A stretch of 14,940 bases of DNA from an uncultured Pseudomonadota bacterium (GTDB lineage: Bacteria; Pseudomonadota; Gammaproteobacteria; Methylococcales; Methylomonadaceae): assembly GCA_903904275.1 (NCBI GenBank), contig CAIVBX010000211.1, positions 1 to 14,940 of the forward strand, in the 5' to 3' direction. The notes under the pieces were generated by a model. That model had not been told where the DNA came from and searched no databases. It saw only the letters and a program-made list of their open reading frames with translations. How positions within the stretch are numbered: the first letter of the stretch is position 1; each line of letters starts with the position of its first letter. Below, piece after piece: positions 7,653 through 14,940 of the stretch. Position numbers and translations under genes: made by a program.

Positions 7653-8192
7653 TTCGTCGTCTTTTTTAGCTGGCGCGTCTTCGTTCCAAATTGGATTATT
7701 TAAATCATCTGGATGTAATTTTGCGGCATCAGTTGGGTAAATGTGCCAAAACGATTTGTCGATACACGCATTGCTGTAGTTTTCTTTTTCAGCGTGTGTG
7801 AACGGACACCAGAAATTTTCGACCAATTTTACTAAGTATGAATGCCATTCAAACAACGCCACGCTAACTGGGCAATACCAAGAACAATTCAAAATCCAAA
7901 ATAATTTTGATTGTGAGGTACTCATCGCAAATGAACCTTCCATTTTGATTTGTGTTTTCAAATCATAACGATGACTTTCTTTTGCAGGTAAATAATCACG
8001 CAACGTTTTAACATCTTTTGCGCCCATCCAAAGCAAATGCCAATATGACCAATACGCGCTAAGAAAAATAAACGGCAACGTAATAATTGGTAAGTAAATC
8101 ATTATCATACCGATAGCGCGTTTCCAAACAGGGATGCTTTTATAATGTTTGCCGATATGTACACGACTGCAACTTTCGCAGGCTTTTTTCAT
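7644..8192 (-). CDS. Unrecognised Cys/Trp-rich membrane protein, 182 residues
   Basis: I do not recognise this protein. Visible features, in order: an N-terminal CESC (C5, C8) with nearby H12 and H16; a hydrophobic stretch at about 26-56 (AIGMIMIYLPIITLPFIFLS followed by AYWSYWHLLW), enough for one long or two tight membrane helices; a hydrophilic segment to about 95; a second Trp/Cys cluster, LFWILNCSWYCPVSVALF (97-114) with C103 and C107; further cysteines at C129 (FWCPF) and C143; and an acidic, Lys-rich tail. Six cysteines, two of them in CxxC, with several histidines hint at metal or haem binding or disulfide chemistry, but no known motif such as CxxCH is present. The ATG at 8192 has a good AAGGA site, supporting a real gene. 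It sits 32 bases after prmA on the same strand, so it may be the last gene of the aroQ-accBC-prmA transcript. Its 3' end overlaps that of moeA by nine bases. Confidence 0.75.
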   Translation of the reverse strand: MKKACESCSRVHIGKHYKSIPVWKRAIGMIMIYLPIITLPFIFLSAYWSYWHLLWMGAKDVKTLRDYLPAKESHRYDLKTQIKMEGSFAMSTSQSKLFWILNCSWYCPVSVALFEWHSYLVKLVENFWCPFTHAEKENYSNACIDKSFWHIYPTDAAKLHPDDLNNPIWNEDAPAKKDDESN

Positions 8193-8224
8193 AAGTTTTC
8201 CTTTTTTAAGGTTTTAATAAATTT

Positions 8225-9100
8225 TTATTTTTTGCGACCATTCAAACGAATCCAATCTTCTTGTTGAACTCGTGGTGCGAAATCAATTTTTTCTGCATAG
8301 GCTTCAATCACAGAGTCAGCTTGTTCTGCCAAAATCCCCGATAAAACTAAATCGCCATTTTGAACAACTAACGCGCAAATGTTTTGAGATAAATCAATCA
8401 ACGGTTTTGCCAAAATGTTAGCTAAAATAACATCCGCTTCAAACGGTTTGAAATCATTAGGTAAATAACAATGAATTTTGTCAGAAACAGCATTTTTCAA
8501 GGCATTATCGCGTGTTGCAGTGAGAGCTTGTGGGTCAATATCCACCGCGTGTGCTTCTTTTGCACCGAGCAAAATGGCTGCAACGGCTAAAATTCCTGAA
8601 CCACAACCGTAATCAATCACAATTTTGTCTTTTAAATCATGACTTGCGAGCCATTCTAAACATAACGCTGTTGTGGGGTGTGTGCCTGTTCCAAAAGCTA
8701 AACCAGGGTCGAGCGTTAAACAAACCGTATTTTCTTCGTGCTGTTCTTGGTCAGTTGGACAAACCCACAAACGGTTTGCAAATTTCATCGGGTGATAAAA
8801 TTCCATCCATGCGCGTTCCCATGCTTGGTCTTCGATGAATTGATATTGCCATGTTTCGCCAATGGTTTTGAATTTTCGATTCATCTCCGATTTTACAAAT
8901 TCGGGGTCAACATCTAATTCAAAAAGAGCTTCGACGAGCGTATTTGTCCAAATTTTGGTTTCACCAATTTTCGGTTCATAAACAGGTTCGTCTTCTGCGT
9001 CTAAATACGTTACAGAAACGGCTTTTAAATGGGTGAAATGTTTAGCGACTTTCGGCGCAGATTTTTCGGTTGTTGTAACAGTGAGTTGATGCCAAGCCAT
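8225..9100 (-). CDS. prmA: PrmA, ribosomal protein L11 methyltransferase
   Basis: PrmA is the cytoplasmic enzyme that uses S-adenosylmethionine to trimethylate amino groups of ribosomal protein L11. The 291 residues match the family's normal length. The N-terminal substrate-recognition domain (about 1-65, starting MAWHQLTV) leads through a linker to the Rossmann methyltransferase domain. Diagnostic motifs are LDPGLAFGTGTHPTTALCLE (130-149), the SAM-binding VIDYGCGSGILAVAA (161-175), AVDIDPQA, and VILANILAKPLI in the catalytic region (NPPY-like position). The ATG at 9100 is the natural start, although no strong ribosome site precedes it. It follows accC by 72 bases, a gap containing a strong hairpin, so it may be expressed partly apart from accBC. 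Association with accBC is common in gammaproteobacteria. Confidence 0.96.
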   Translation of the reverse strand: MAWHQLTVTTTEKSAPKVAKHFTHLKAVSVTYLDAEDEPVYEPKIGETKIWTNTLVEALFELDVDPEFVKSEMNRKFKTIGETWQYQFIEDQAWERAWMEFYHPMKFANRLWVCPTDQEQHEENTVCLTLDPGLAFGTGTHPTTALCLEWLASHDLKDKIVIDYGCGSGILAVAAILLGAKEAHAVDIDPQALTATRDNALKNAVSDKIHCYLPNDFKPFEADVILANILAKPLIDLSQNICALVVQNGDLVLSGILAEQADSVIEAYAEKIDFAPRVQQEDWIRLNGRKK

Positions 9101-9131
9101 GAATTGAGAAAGAGGAAATAAAACGTGATTG

Positions 9132-9164
9132 AATGGCGTGCAAACTTTGAATTTGCACGCCGTT
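9132..9164 (-). terminator. Strong hairpin between accC and prmA (possible terminator or attenuator)
   Basis: Perfect 10-bp arms GGCGTGCAAA (9135-9144) and TTTGCACGCC (9152-9161) flank a 7-base loop; A-T and G-T pairs extend the stem to 9132-9164. On the minus strand it begins nine bases after the accC stop. A T-rich stretch (GTTTTATTT) follows only after roughly ten bases, so it is not a classic rho-independent terminator. It could reduce read-through into prmA or protect the accBC mRNA end. Confidence 0.55.
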
Positions 9165-9172
9165 GGGAATAG

Positions 9173-10516
9173 CTAGTAAATACCTAATTTTTTCTCTAAA
9201 TAATGGATATTTTGTCCGCCGTCAGCAAACGCACTGTCAGTCATAATGTCATGTTGCAACGGAATGTTGGTTTTGATGCCATCAATAATGATTTCATTAA
9301 GTGCGGTATTCATTCGCGCAATCGCACTTTCGCGTGTTTCACCATGAGCAATCAATTTTCCAATCATTGAGTCGTAATAAGGTGGCACTTTGTAACCGTT
9401 GTAAATATGGGTTTCGCAACGAATTCCAGGACCACCAGGCATGTGAAATTGTGAAATTGTGCCAGGGCAGGGCATGAATGTTCTCGGATCTTCCGCATTC
9501 AAACGACATTCAATCGCATGACCTTGAATTTTGACTTGATCTTGCGTCATCGATAATTTTTCACCCGCCGCAATGCGTAATTGTTCTTTTACAATGTCAA
9601 AACCTGTGACCATTTCCGTAACGGGATGTTCAACTTGGACGCGAGTATTCATTTCGATAAAGAAAAATTCCCCTTTTTCATACAAAAATTCAAATGTTCC
9701 TGCGCCGCGATAACCAATATCAATACACGCTTTCGCACAACGTTCACCAATAAATTTACGTTGTTCTTCAGTGATTCCAGGTGCTGGAGCTTCTTCAACG
9801 ACTTTTTGATGACGACGTTGCATTGAACAATCACGTTCACCCAAATGAATAGCATTTCCGTGCATATCTGCCATAACTTGAAATTCAATGTGGCGTGGGT
9901 CTTCCAAAAATTTTTCCATATAAACGGTCGGATTTCCAAACGCTGCGCCTGCTTCGGCTTTTGTCATTGAAATGGCATTGAGTAATGCAGATTCCGTATG
10001 AACTGTACGCATACCACGTCCGCCACCGCCTCCAGCTGCTTTGATAATCACGGGATAACCAATTTCTTGAGCAAGTTTTAAATTTTTCTTGTCGTTGTCT
10101 GAAAGTGGGTCATTATTTCCAGGAACGCAGGGAATTCCTGCGGCAAGCATTGCATTTTTAGCTGAAATTTTATCGCCCATCATGCGAATCGTTTCCGCTT
10201 TAGGTCCAATAAAAACAAAACCACTTTGCTCAACTTTTTCTGCAAAATCCGCATTTTCAGATAAAAATCCATAACCTGGATGAATGGCTTGCGCGTCAGT
10301 CACTTCTGCGGCACTGATAATGGCTGGAATGTTTAAATAACTTTCGGCGGAATTTGCAGGTCCAATACAAACCGATTCATCAGCTAAACGAACGTGTTTC
10401 AAATCACGGTCTGCTTCAGAATGGACGGCAACCACTTTTACGCCTAATTCACGGCACGCGCGTAAAACTCGCAATGCAATTTCGCCCCGATTTGCGATAA
10501 CAATTTTATCGAACAT
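9173..10516 (-). CDS. accC: AccC, biotin carboxylase subunit of acetyl-CoA carboxylase
   Basis: AccC uses ATP and bicarbonate to carboxylate the biotin carried by AccB, the first half-reaction of acetyl-CoA carboxylase in fatty acid synthesis. The 447 residues match the family length. The N-terminal domain starts MFDKIVIANRGEIALRVLRA; the HPGYGFLSEN motif is at 79-88; the ATP-grasp glycine-rich loop KAAGGGGGRGM is at 159-169; K238 lies in RRHQKVVEEAPAP; and the catalytic stretch IEMNTRVQVEHPVTE (287-301) holds E288, N290 and R292, the same numbering as in E. coli. The C-terminal domain contains IECRLNAEDP. The ATG at 10516 is nine bases after the accB stop, an arrangement that implies co-transcription and probably coupled translation. 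The accA and accD carboxyltransferase genes are not in the window. Confidence 0.98.
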   Translation of the reverse strand: MFDKIVIANRGEIALRVLRACRELGVKVVAVHSEADRDLKHVRLADESVCIGPANSAESYLNIPAIISAAEVTDAQAIHPGYGFLSENADFAEKVEQSGFVFIGPKAETIRMMGDKISAKNAMLAAGIPCVPGNNDPLSDNDKKNLKLAQEIGYPVIIKAAGGGGGRGMRTVHTESALLNAISMTKAEAGAAFGNPTVYMEKFLEDPRHIEFQVMADMHGNAIHLGERDCSMQRRHQKVVEEAPAPGITEEQRKFIGERCAKACIDIGYRGAGTFEFLYEKGEFFFIEMNTRVQVEHPVTEMVTGFDIVKEQLRIAAGEKLSMTQDQVKIQGHAIECRLNAEDPRTFMPCPGTISQFHMPGGPGIRCETHIYNGYKVPPYYDSMIGKLIAHGETRESAIARMNTALNEIIIDGIKTNIPLQHDIMTDSAFADGGQNIHYLEKKLGIY

Positions 10517-10525
10517 AACGTTGCC

Positions 10526-10969
10526 TTATTCAATCACAAACAAAATTTGACCGTATTCAACGGGTTCGGCGTTATCGACACAAATTTGTGTAATCGTTCC
10601 GCTTTTATCCGCTTCAATTTGATTCAAAATTTTCATCGCTTCAATAATGCACAACGTTTGACCTGCTTGAACGGCTGTTCCAACTTCGACAAATGTTTTG
10701 CTGCCTGGTGATGCACTACGATAAAACGTCCCGACCATGGGGGATTTTACAAGATGACCTTTAATTTCAGGTTTGGTTACTAAAGCCGCTGATTCACCTA
10801 AATGATTTACGACAACAGGTGCGGGGGCATAATGTACAGGGGCAGAAACAGGTATATTTGATGAATAACGGTTGATGCGAATAGATTCTTCGCCTTCTTT
10901 AATTTCAATTTCAGCCAAGTCGGAGTTTTGCACTAACTCAATGATTTTTTGTATTTTTCTAATATCCAT
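10526..10969 (-). CDS. accB: AccB, biotin carboxyl carrier protein of acetyl-CoA carboxylase
   Basis: AccB carries the biotin that shuttles a carboxyl group from AccC to the AccAD carboxyltransferase. The 147 residues show the usual layout: an N-terminal segment MDIRKIQKIIELVQNSDLAE that binds AccC, a proline/alanine-rich flexible linker (about 36-68, including APVHYAPAPVVV), and a C-terminal biotinyl domain. The biotinylated lysine is K113 in IIEAMKILNQIEAD. The thumb region characteristic of AccB is present (SPMVGTFYRSASPGSKTFVE, 76-95). It is slightly shorter than E. coli AccB, mainly in the linker. The start is the ATG at 10969; the ribosome site is weak. It lies between aroQ (21-base gap) and accC (9-base gap), the standard order. 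Confidence 0.98.
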   Translation of the reverse strand: MDIRKIQKIIELVQNSDLAEIEIKEGEESIRINRYSSNIPVSAPVHYAPAPVVVNHLGESAALVTKPEIKGHLVKSPMVGTFYRSASPGSKTFVEVGTAVQAGQTLCIIEAMKILNQIEADKSGTITQICVDNAEPVEYGQILFVIE

Positions 10970-10990
10970 CTGATGATTCTCTTTTTATAG

Positions 10991-11440
10991 TTATAGTGAG
11001 TTTTTAATTAAAATTCGGTGTGCTGCTTGTAATGCTAATTCATAACCCGTCGCGCCTAAACCACAAATCACGCCTTCAGCAATATCGGAAAAATACGAAT
11101 GTTTTCGGAAAGGTTCACGCGCATGAACATTAGATAAATGTACTTCAATAAAAGGAATTTTTGTTGCGAGTAACGCATCGCGTAACGCGACGCTTGTATG
11201 TGTAAATGCTGCAGGATTGATAATAATGAAATCTACTCGATTCGCGTAAGCGACGTGAATCAACTCAATCAATTCATGTTCTGCATTGCTTTGATGAAAT
11301 GTGAGCGAATGTTGCAAAAGTTGGGCTTCTTTTTCAAGAGTGTGTTGAATATCTGCAAGAGTTTTATTGCCGTAAAGACTAGGTTCGCGTATGCCCAATA
11401 AATTCAAATTTGGACCATTTAAAACAGTAATTATCGCCAT
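10991..11440 (-). CDS. aroQ: AroQ, type II 3-dehydroquinate dehydratase
   Basis: AroQ dehydrates 3-dehydroquinate to 3-dehydroshikimate, the third step of the shikimate pathway to aromatic amino acids; type II enzymes are small cytoplasmic dodecamers. The 149 residues begin MAIITVLNGPNLNLLGIREP, with catalytic Y23 in the flexible lid (PSLYG). Other family motifs are FHQSNAEHELIELIH, the substrate-binding INPAAFTHTSVALRDAL with N75, EVHLSNVHAREPFRKHS with H101 and R112, and GLGATGYELAL. All expected active-site residues are present. The ATG at 11440 is the clear start. It leads the aroQ-accB-accC run, which is widespread in gammaproteobacteria and suggests one promoter in the upstream 129-base gap. 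Confidence 0.97.
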   Translation of the reverse strand: MAIITVLNGPNLNLLGIREPSLYGNKTLADIQHTLEKEAQLLQHSLTFHQSNAEHELIELIHVAYANRVDFIIINPAAFTHTSVALRDALLATKIPFIEVHLSNVHAREPFRKHSYFSDIAEGVICGLGATGYELALQAAHRILIKNSL

Positions 11441-11457
11441 TGCATTCTCTTAAAATA

Positions 11458-11477
11458 AGCGGGGTTAAAAACCCGCT
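11458..11477 (-). terminator. GC-rich hairpin between pqqD and aroQ
   Basis: Arms AGCGGG and CCCGCT (11458-11463 and 11472-11477) flank an AT-rich loop; with one bulged G the stem extends by three further pairs (GTT/AAC). On the minus strand it is followed by TTATTTTAA, a short T-rich stretch, consistent with a weak rho-independent terminator for pqqD about 95 bases beyond its stop. Because it ends only 18 bases before the aroQ ATG, it could instead be a leader structure of the aroQ-accBC transcript. Confidence 0.5.
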
Positions 11478-11569
11478 AATTTTACCGTGTTGCGACAGTT
11501 TGTCCAGTTTATGCTGGAAATGTGTTTAAATTCACAGGTTTTGGTAACATTTTAACGAAAATCGAATCT

Positions 11570-11842
11570 TTATCGTTGCGTAATCCAGCCATTTTTTAAG
11601 GCGACCTCTAAAAATGCTGCCACATCATTTTTTAATTCAGTTGTTTCAAATTTCATTTCTAATTCTTGCACGAGTTGCGCGAGTTTGCGTGTACCGTCAC
11701 ATAATTTCAAAATTTCTGCCGAACTTTGATTTAATTCAACCATCCCTTCGGGATATAAAATGACATTTTTTTGTTGTGCTTCTTCCCATTGCAAACGGTG
11801 CATCGGCGAAAAAGAAAGGAATAATTCAGGATTCAAAATCAT
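11570..11842 (-). CDS. pqqD: PqqD, PQQ biosynthesis peptide chaperone
   Basis: PqqD is a small cytoplasmic chaperone that binds the precursor peptide PqqA and presents it to the radical-SAM enzyme PqqE for the first Glu-Tyr crosslink of pyrroloquinoline quinone synthesis. The 90-residue protein matches true PqqD, not merely the wider RiPP-recognition family: HRLQWEEAQQKNVILYPEGM (15-34), VELNQSSAEILKLCDGTR, then a helical C-terminal part ending FLEVALKNGWI. Length is normal. I use the ATG at 11842; M14 is a possible later start but would still keep the core. Neither pqqA, pqqB, pqqC nor pqqE is in the window: neighbours are aroQ downstream and rapA upstream, each separated by a hairpin. So it looks monocistronic. 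It implies PQQ-dependent enzymes such as methanol or glucose dehydrogenase elsewhere in the genome, which is an inference. Confidence 0.92.
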   Translation of the reverse strand: MILNPELFLSFSPMHRLQWEEAQQKNVILYPEGMVELNQSSAEILKLCDGTRKLAQLVQELEMKFETTELKNDVAAFLEVALKNGWITQR

Positions 11843-11943
11843 GTTTGTCCATTGATTAAATAGTTTTTTGTAACCGATTACATTAAATTATCATTAGTGT
11901 TTAAGCAATAAATCACTGGTGAAAACGTCCGAAACGGGTTTGA

Positions 11944-11971
11944 AACAAACGCAGAATTATCAGCGTTCGTT
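11944..11971 (-). terminator. Hairpin downstream of rapA, probable terminator
   Basis: On the minus strand the arms AACGAACGC and GCGTTTGTT pair over nine positions with one G-U, around a 10-base loop. The stem begins 21 bases after the rapA stop and its 3' side runs into TTTGTTTC. The U-tract is imperfect. It is the best candidate for the end of the rapA transcript and separates rapA from pqqD. Confidence 0.5.
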
Positions 11972-11992
11972 GTCAAACTGTTCAAAAATAAA

Positions 11993-14812
11993 TTAGCGCG
12001 TAACGATAAATCTCACGGCATCTAGACGCAATTGTGCGATGTCGATATTTTCATGAATCAATAACGTTTTATCTTTCAAATCTTCGATTTCATCGTTTTT
12101 GATACTCAGATTCACTTTTTGCAAACGCACTAAACGTTTAATTTCAGTGGTTAGCGATTCCAGCATTATGGCGGTTGCTTTTTGGCAAATTACATCTTTT
12201 TGGATTTGTGCTTGCGTTTCAGCCAAGCCTAACAATTTCAACATCAAATTCCGCTGTTTATTCAAAAATACCGTTATCGCGTGTTTATCGAAATTCGCGC
12301 CACAATCGGGCAAACTTTCATGTGAAAATTCTGCCGATACATCTTTTTGTAATTGATTGATTAACACGCGAATCGGTGTTGGCGGTAAAAATCGGTTAAT
12401 TTGTAATTCAGCAGGTGCGCTATGTTCAACGACAAATAAACATTCCAACAAAAATTGCCCTGCTTTTAAATCGGGATTTTTGACGCTGCTTAATGTCGCG
12501 TTACCTGTATCACTTGAAATGACCATGTCCATCGACGCGCTAACCAGAGGATGTTCCCATGTTAGAAATTGTAGTTCTTCGCGTGCTAAGGCTTGAGCGC
12601 GAGAAACCGTCACACTTAACCCGTCTTCTTGATTCAAATACGGAAACGTTTCACAACGCAAATGTTCACTTGGCGTGAGCGTGTGCGAACCTTCGGCAAA
12701 TTCTTCAGTATCAACACCGTAACAATCAAAAATTTCTTCCATGTAATCCCAAAGCGTGCCTTCATTCTCATACGCCGATAATTCGGCAATGTAATCGTCA
12801 GCAACGTCTTTGCGACAAGAATTGAGTTCTAAAAGTTGGTCGCGTCCGTGATTGAGTTCGGCTTCAATTTCAATGCTTAAAGCGTGTGTGTTTTCGATAA
12901 ATTCGCCGATTTTCTCCGCATCGTTATTTGCCAAAAGCGTTTGTAATTCATCATACAACAAATCTGCAACGTGTTGTGCTGCTGAATTATTTGCCCGAAA
13001 CGCATTCAAGCCTTCGTCATACCAATGATACAAAATCGCTTGTTCAGTGTTTTCCAAATACGGGACATGAATTTGAATAACGTGTTTTTGTCCAATACGG
13101 TCTAAACGTCCGATACGCTGTTGCAATAAATCAGGATTTTGCGGCAAATCCCACAAAATCAAATGCTGTAAAAATTGAAAATTCCGTCCTTCGCTGCCAA
13201 TTTCAGAACAAATCAACAATCGTGCGCTACTTTCTTCGTCAGCAAAATATGCCGCCGCGCGGTCACGCTCGATAATTGTCATGTGTTCATGGAAAACCGC
13301 TGACGAAATGCCTGCTTTCATTTTCAATGTTTCTTCCAAATCCATTGCCGTTTGCGCGTGTTTGCAAATCAATAACGCTTTTTTACCTGCGGGTTGTTTC
13401 ACTTTTTCGACGAGCCATAAAAAACGCGCATCGTTTTGTAAATCCGTTTCGTTAGCTTCGCCATTTAACGGATAACCAAAATACTCACGTTCAGGAAAAC
13501 CTTGCACCGTTTGGCGCGAATTCCGAAACAAAATCCGTCCCGTTCCATGATGGTCGAGCAAAATGTTAATCAGCGTTTGACGCGCCACCGCCGATTTTTC
13601 TTCATCATTCAAATTTGCCAATGTTTTCGACACATTGTCATCTTTGAGCAAAGTGGCTAATGCTTGTTGCTCTTCATCAGTCAAAGGTTTATCAGCAAGC
13701 AACGATTTCGCCGCATTTGCGACAGGTTCAAACGTTTTTTCTTCTTCCAAAAACGCCGCAAAACTGTAAAAACGGTCTGGGTCTAGCAAGCGCAAACGGG
13801 CAAAATGACTTTCTTTGCCAAGTTGTTCAGGCGTTGCGGTCAACAAAATTAAACTAGGTGAAACTTGCGAAAGTTGTTCAACAAACAAATAATCCGCACT
13901 CGGCGCGGTTTCTGACCATTCCAAATGATGCGCTTCATCGACAATCACCAAATCCCAACCCGCGTCTAAGGCTTGTTCTTGGCGGTTTGGATAATGAGAG
14001 AAAAATGACTGGCTGCACAAAATCAGTTGTTCAGACAAAAACGGATTCGCTTGATTGTACAAATCTGCTTTTTCGTCATCCTCAAAACCATCGTCACCAA
14101 TTTCACTCAAACAACGCATTTCGTCAAAAATACTGAATTTTAAATTGAAACGGCGCAACATTTCGACCAGCCATTGATGCAACAAACTTTCTGGGACGAT
14201 AATCAAAACACGTTTGCTTAATTCGTTGATTAAACGATGATGAATGATTAAACCCGCTTCAATCGTTTTGCCTAAACCGACTTCGTCAGCAAGCATAATG
14301 CGTGGTGCAGCGCGATTTGCGGCTTCGTGAGCGATAAAAATTTGATGTGGAATTAACGCCGCGCGAACGCCAAGCAAGCCTTTTACAGGTGATTGCGCGT
14401 GTTGTTGCAAACGTTGCCATGTTTCGTAACGCAACGAAAACCACGCATTCGGATCAGTTTGTCCTGTAAATAAACGGTCTTGCGGCTTGTTGAATTGACT
14501 GTGATGACTTAATTCCATTTCTTCAAGTTCAACGGTTTCGTCGTCTTTATTTTTACAAACGTAAGTCAAAATACCTTTGTCTTCCGTAATTTTTAAAACG
14601 GTTAATTTTTCTTCGTCAACAGATTCGATATTGTCGCCAATTGAAAATTTGACACGCGTGAGTGGCGCGTTATCAGCGGCATAAATGCGTTTTTCGTCAC
14701 ATGCTAGAAATAAAACGCTAACTCGATTAAAGCTACTTTCGACAATCAACCCTAAACCTAATTCGGATTCGGTATTGCTAATCCAGCGTTGCCCTGCAAT
14801 AAAATTTTCCAT
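11993..14812 (-). CDS. rapA: RapA, RNA polymerase-associated SWI2/SNF2 ATPase
   Basis: RapA (HepA) binds core RNA polymerase and uses ATP to recycle polymerase stalled after transcription, especially under salt stress. The 939 residues are close to the E. coli length. The N-terminal part (about 1-110) begins MENFIAGQRWISNTESELGL and forms the Tudor-like polymerase-binding domains. The helicase core follows: Walker A in ADEVGLGKTIEAGLI (175-189, K182), VPESLLHQW (motif Ia), VIVDEAHHLEW with the DEAH box at 292-295, LLTATPEQLG (323-332), then in lobe 2 ICSEIGSEGRNFQF and LPQNPDLLQQRIGRLDRIGQ (motif VI with its arginines). The C-terminal 300 residues are the family-specific region, including SHTLTPSEHLRCETFP. 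The ATG at 14812 is preceded by AGGCA. It is probably monocistronic, with a hairpin after its stop. Confidence 0.97.
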   Translation of the reverse strand: MENFIAGQRWISNTESELGLGLIVESSFNRVSVLFLACDEKRIYAADNAPLTRVKFSIGDNIESVDEEKLTVLKITEDKGILTYVCKNKDDETVELEEMELSHHSQFNKPQDRLFTGQTDPNAWFSLRYETWQRLQQHAQSPVKGLLGVRAALIPHQIFIAHEAANRAAPRIMLADEVGLGKTIEAGLIIHHRLINELSKRVLIIVPESLLHQWLVEMLRRFNLKFSIFDEMRCLSEIGDDGFEDDEKADLYNQANPFLSEQLILCSQSFFSHYPNRQEQALDAGWDLVIVDEAHHLEWSETAPSADYLFVEQLSQVSPSLILLTATPEQLGKESHFARLRLLDPDRFYSFAAFLEEEKTFEPVANAAKSLLADKPLTDEEQQALATLLKDDNVSKTLANLNDEEKSAVARQTLINILLDHHGTGRILFRNSRQTVQGFPEREYFGYPLNGEANETDLQNDARFLWLVEKVKQPAGKKALLICKHAQTAMDLEETLKMKAGISSAVFHEHMTIIERDRAAAYFADEESSARLLICSEIGSEGRNFQFLQHLILWDLPQNPDLLQQRIGRLDRIGQKHVIQIHVPYLENTEQAILYHWYDEGLNAFRANNSAAQHVADLLYDELQTLLANNDAEKIGEFIENTHALSIEIEAELNHGRDQLLELNSCRKDVADDYIAELSAYENEGTLWDYMEEIFDCYGVDTEEFAEGSHTLTPSEHLRCETFPYLNQEDGLSVTVSRAQALAREELQFLTWEHPLVSASMDMVISSDTGNATLSSVKNPDLKAGQFLLECLFVVEHSAPAELQINRFLPPTPIRVLINQLQKDVSAEFSHESLPDCGANFDKHAITVFLNKQRNLMLKLLGLAETQAQIQKDVICQKATAIMLESLTTEIKRLVRLQKVNLSIKNDEIEDLKDKTLLIHENIDIAQLRLDAVRFIVTR

Positions 14813-14849
14813 TTGTTTTTGCCTCGAAGTGTATTTTTAAAAAGTAGGA

Positions 14850-14909
14850 ATGGCGCGTATTGACGATCTGGCTAGAAGGATAGTAGAGAGAACAGTTGAG
14901 GCATGGTAA
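14850..14909 (+). other. Tiny open frame of 19 codons in the rapA upstream region (doubtful)
   Basis: A plus-strand ATG at 14850 reads MARIDDLARRIVERTVEAW and stops at 14909. The peptide looks amphipathic and helical. Codons AGA, AGG, ATA and CTG, rare in neighbouring genes, dominate it. A GTAGGA sequence abuts the ATG and is too close for a standard ribosome site. It could be a leader peptide, a remnant of a larger gene or pure chance. I do not call it a gene. Confidence 0.15.
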
Positions 14910-14936
14910 CCACGAAACCATCGGTCTTTTTATTTT
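14903..14936 (+). terminator. Short hairpin followed by a T-tract near the right edge
   Basis: ATGGT (14903-14907) pairs with ACCAT (14917-14921) around a 9-base loop, and five bases later comes TTTTTATTTT (14927-14936). The stem is short but the T-tract is good for a plus-strand rho-independent terminator. No clear plus-strand gene precedes it in the window apart from the doubtful 19-codon frame, so its purpose is unclear. Confidence 0.3.
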
Positions 14937-14940
14937 CAGG

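Noticed and set aside
11441..11569. Possible riboswitch or regulatory RNA upstream of aroQ-accBC
   Set aside because: Only one short GC hairpin is visible; no known riboswitch core or conserved multi-helix pattern could be made out.
13858..14136. Plus-strand open frame of 92 codons within rapA
   Set aside because: It is antisense to the RapA helicase core, with low-complexity composition and no family resemblance.
1..14940. Defence island, prophage, CRISPR array or integrated element
   Set aside because: Every sizeable gene except two is a recognised core or signalling gene. There are no phage proteins, transposases, integrases, regularly spaced repeats or tRNA attachment sites.

Overview
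The window is AT-rich chromosomal DNA from a gammaproteobacterium. That placement rests on the gene order aroQ-accB-accC followed by prmA, on a full-length RapA, and on close family matches for PhoB, MobB and MoeA. A typical pqqD gene suggests the cell makes the redox cofactor PQQ, as methylotrophs and some sulfur bacteria do. I cannot name the genus. I see no phage genes, insertion sequences, CRISPR arrays, tRNAs or rRNAs. Genes are closely packed and almost all lie on the minus strand; only mobB-moeA is on the plus strand. No intergenic gap exceeds 300 bases.

Layout. 1-1041 (minus): 5' part of lysC (aspartokinase), running off the left edge. 1063-1404: the small zinc-ribbon protein YjdM/PhnA, preceded by a pair of 22-bp-spaced direct repeats. 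1482-2768: a cysteine-free metalloprotease of uncertain family, with an inverted repeat over its start region. 2835-3527: phoB, with no phoR beside it. 3564-5792: a large methyl-accepting chemotaxis protein with a PAS-like region. 5902-7652 (plus): mobB and moeA, overlapping by ATGA and serving molybdenum cofactor synthesis. 7644-8192 (minus): an unrecognised Cys/Trp-rich membrane protein whose 3' end overlaps that of moeA. 8225-9100: prmA. 9173-11440: accC, accB and aroQ. 11570-11842: pqqD standing alone. 11993-14812: rapA. The last 128 bases hold the rapA upstream region, a tiny ORF and a terminator-like hairpin.

How the genes work together. AccB and AccC form the biotin carboxylase half of acetyl-CoA carboxylase, the first step of fatty acid synthesis; AroQ (shikimate pathway) and PrmA (L11 methylation) are their usual operon partners. 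MobB and MoeA act late in molybdenum cofactor assembly. PhoB and the chemoreceptor are signalling genes. LysC opens the aspartate-family amino acid pathway. Most of the window is core housekeeping DNA, and I found no convincing new multigene system. The least explained items are the metalloprotease, the Cys/Trp-rich membrane protein, the isolated pqqD, and the short sequence elements near yjdM, near the metalloprotease start and at the right edge.
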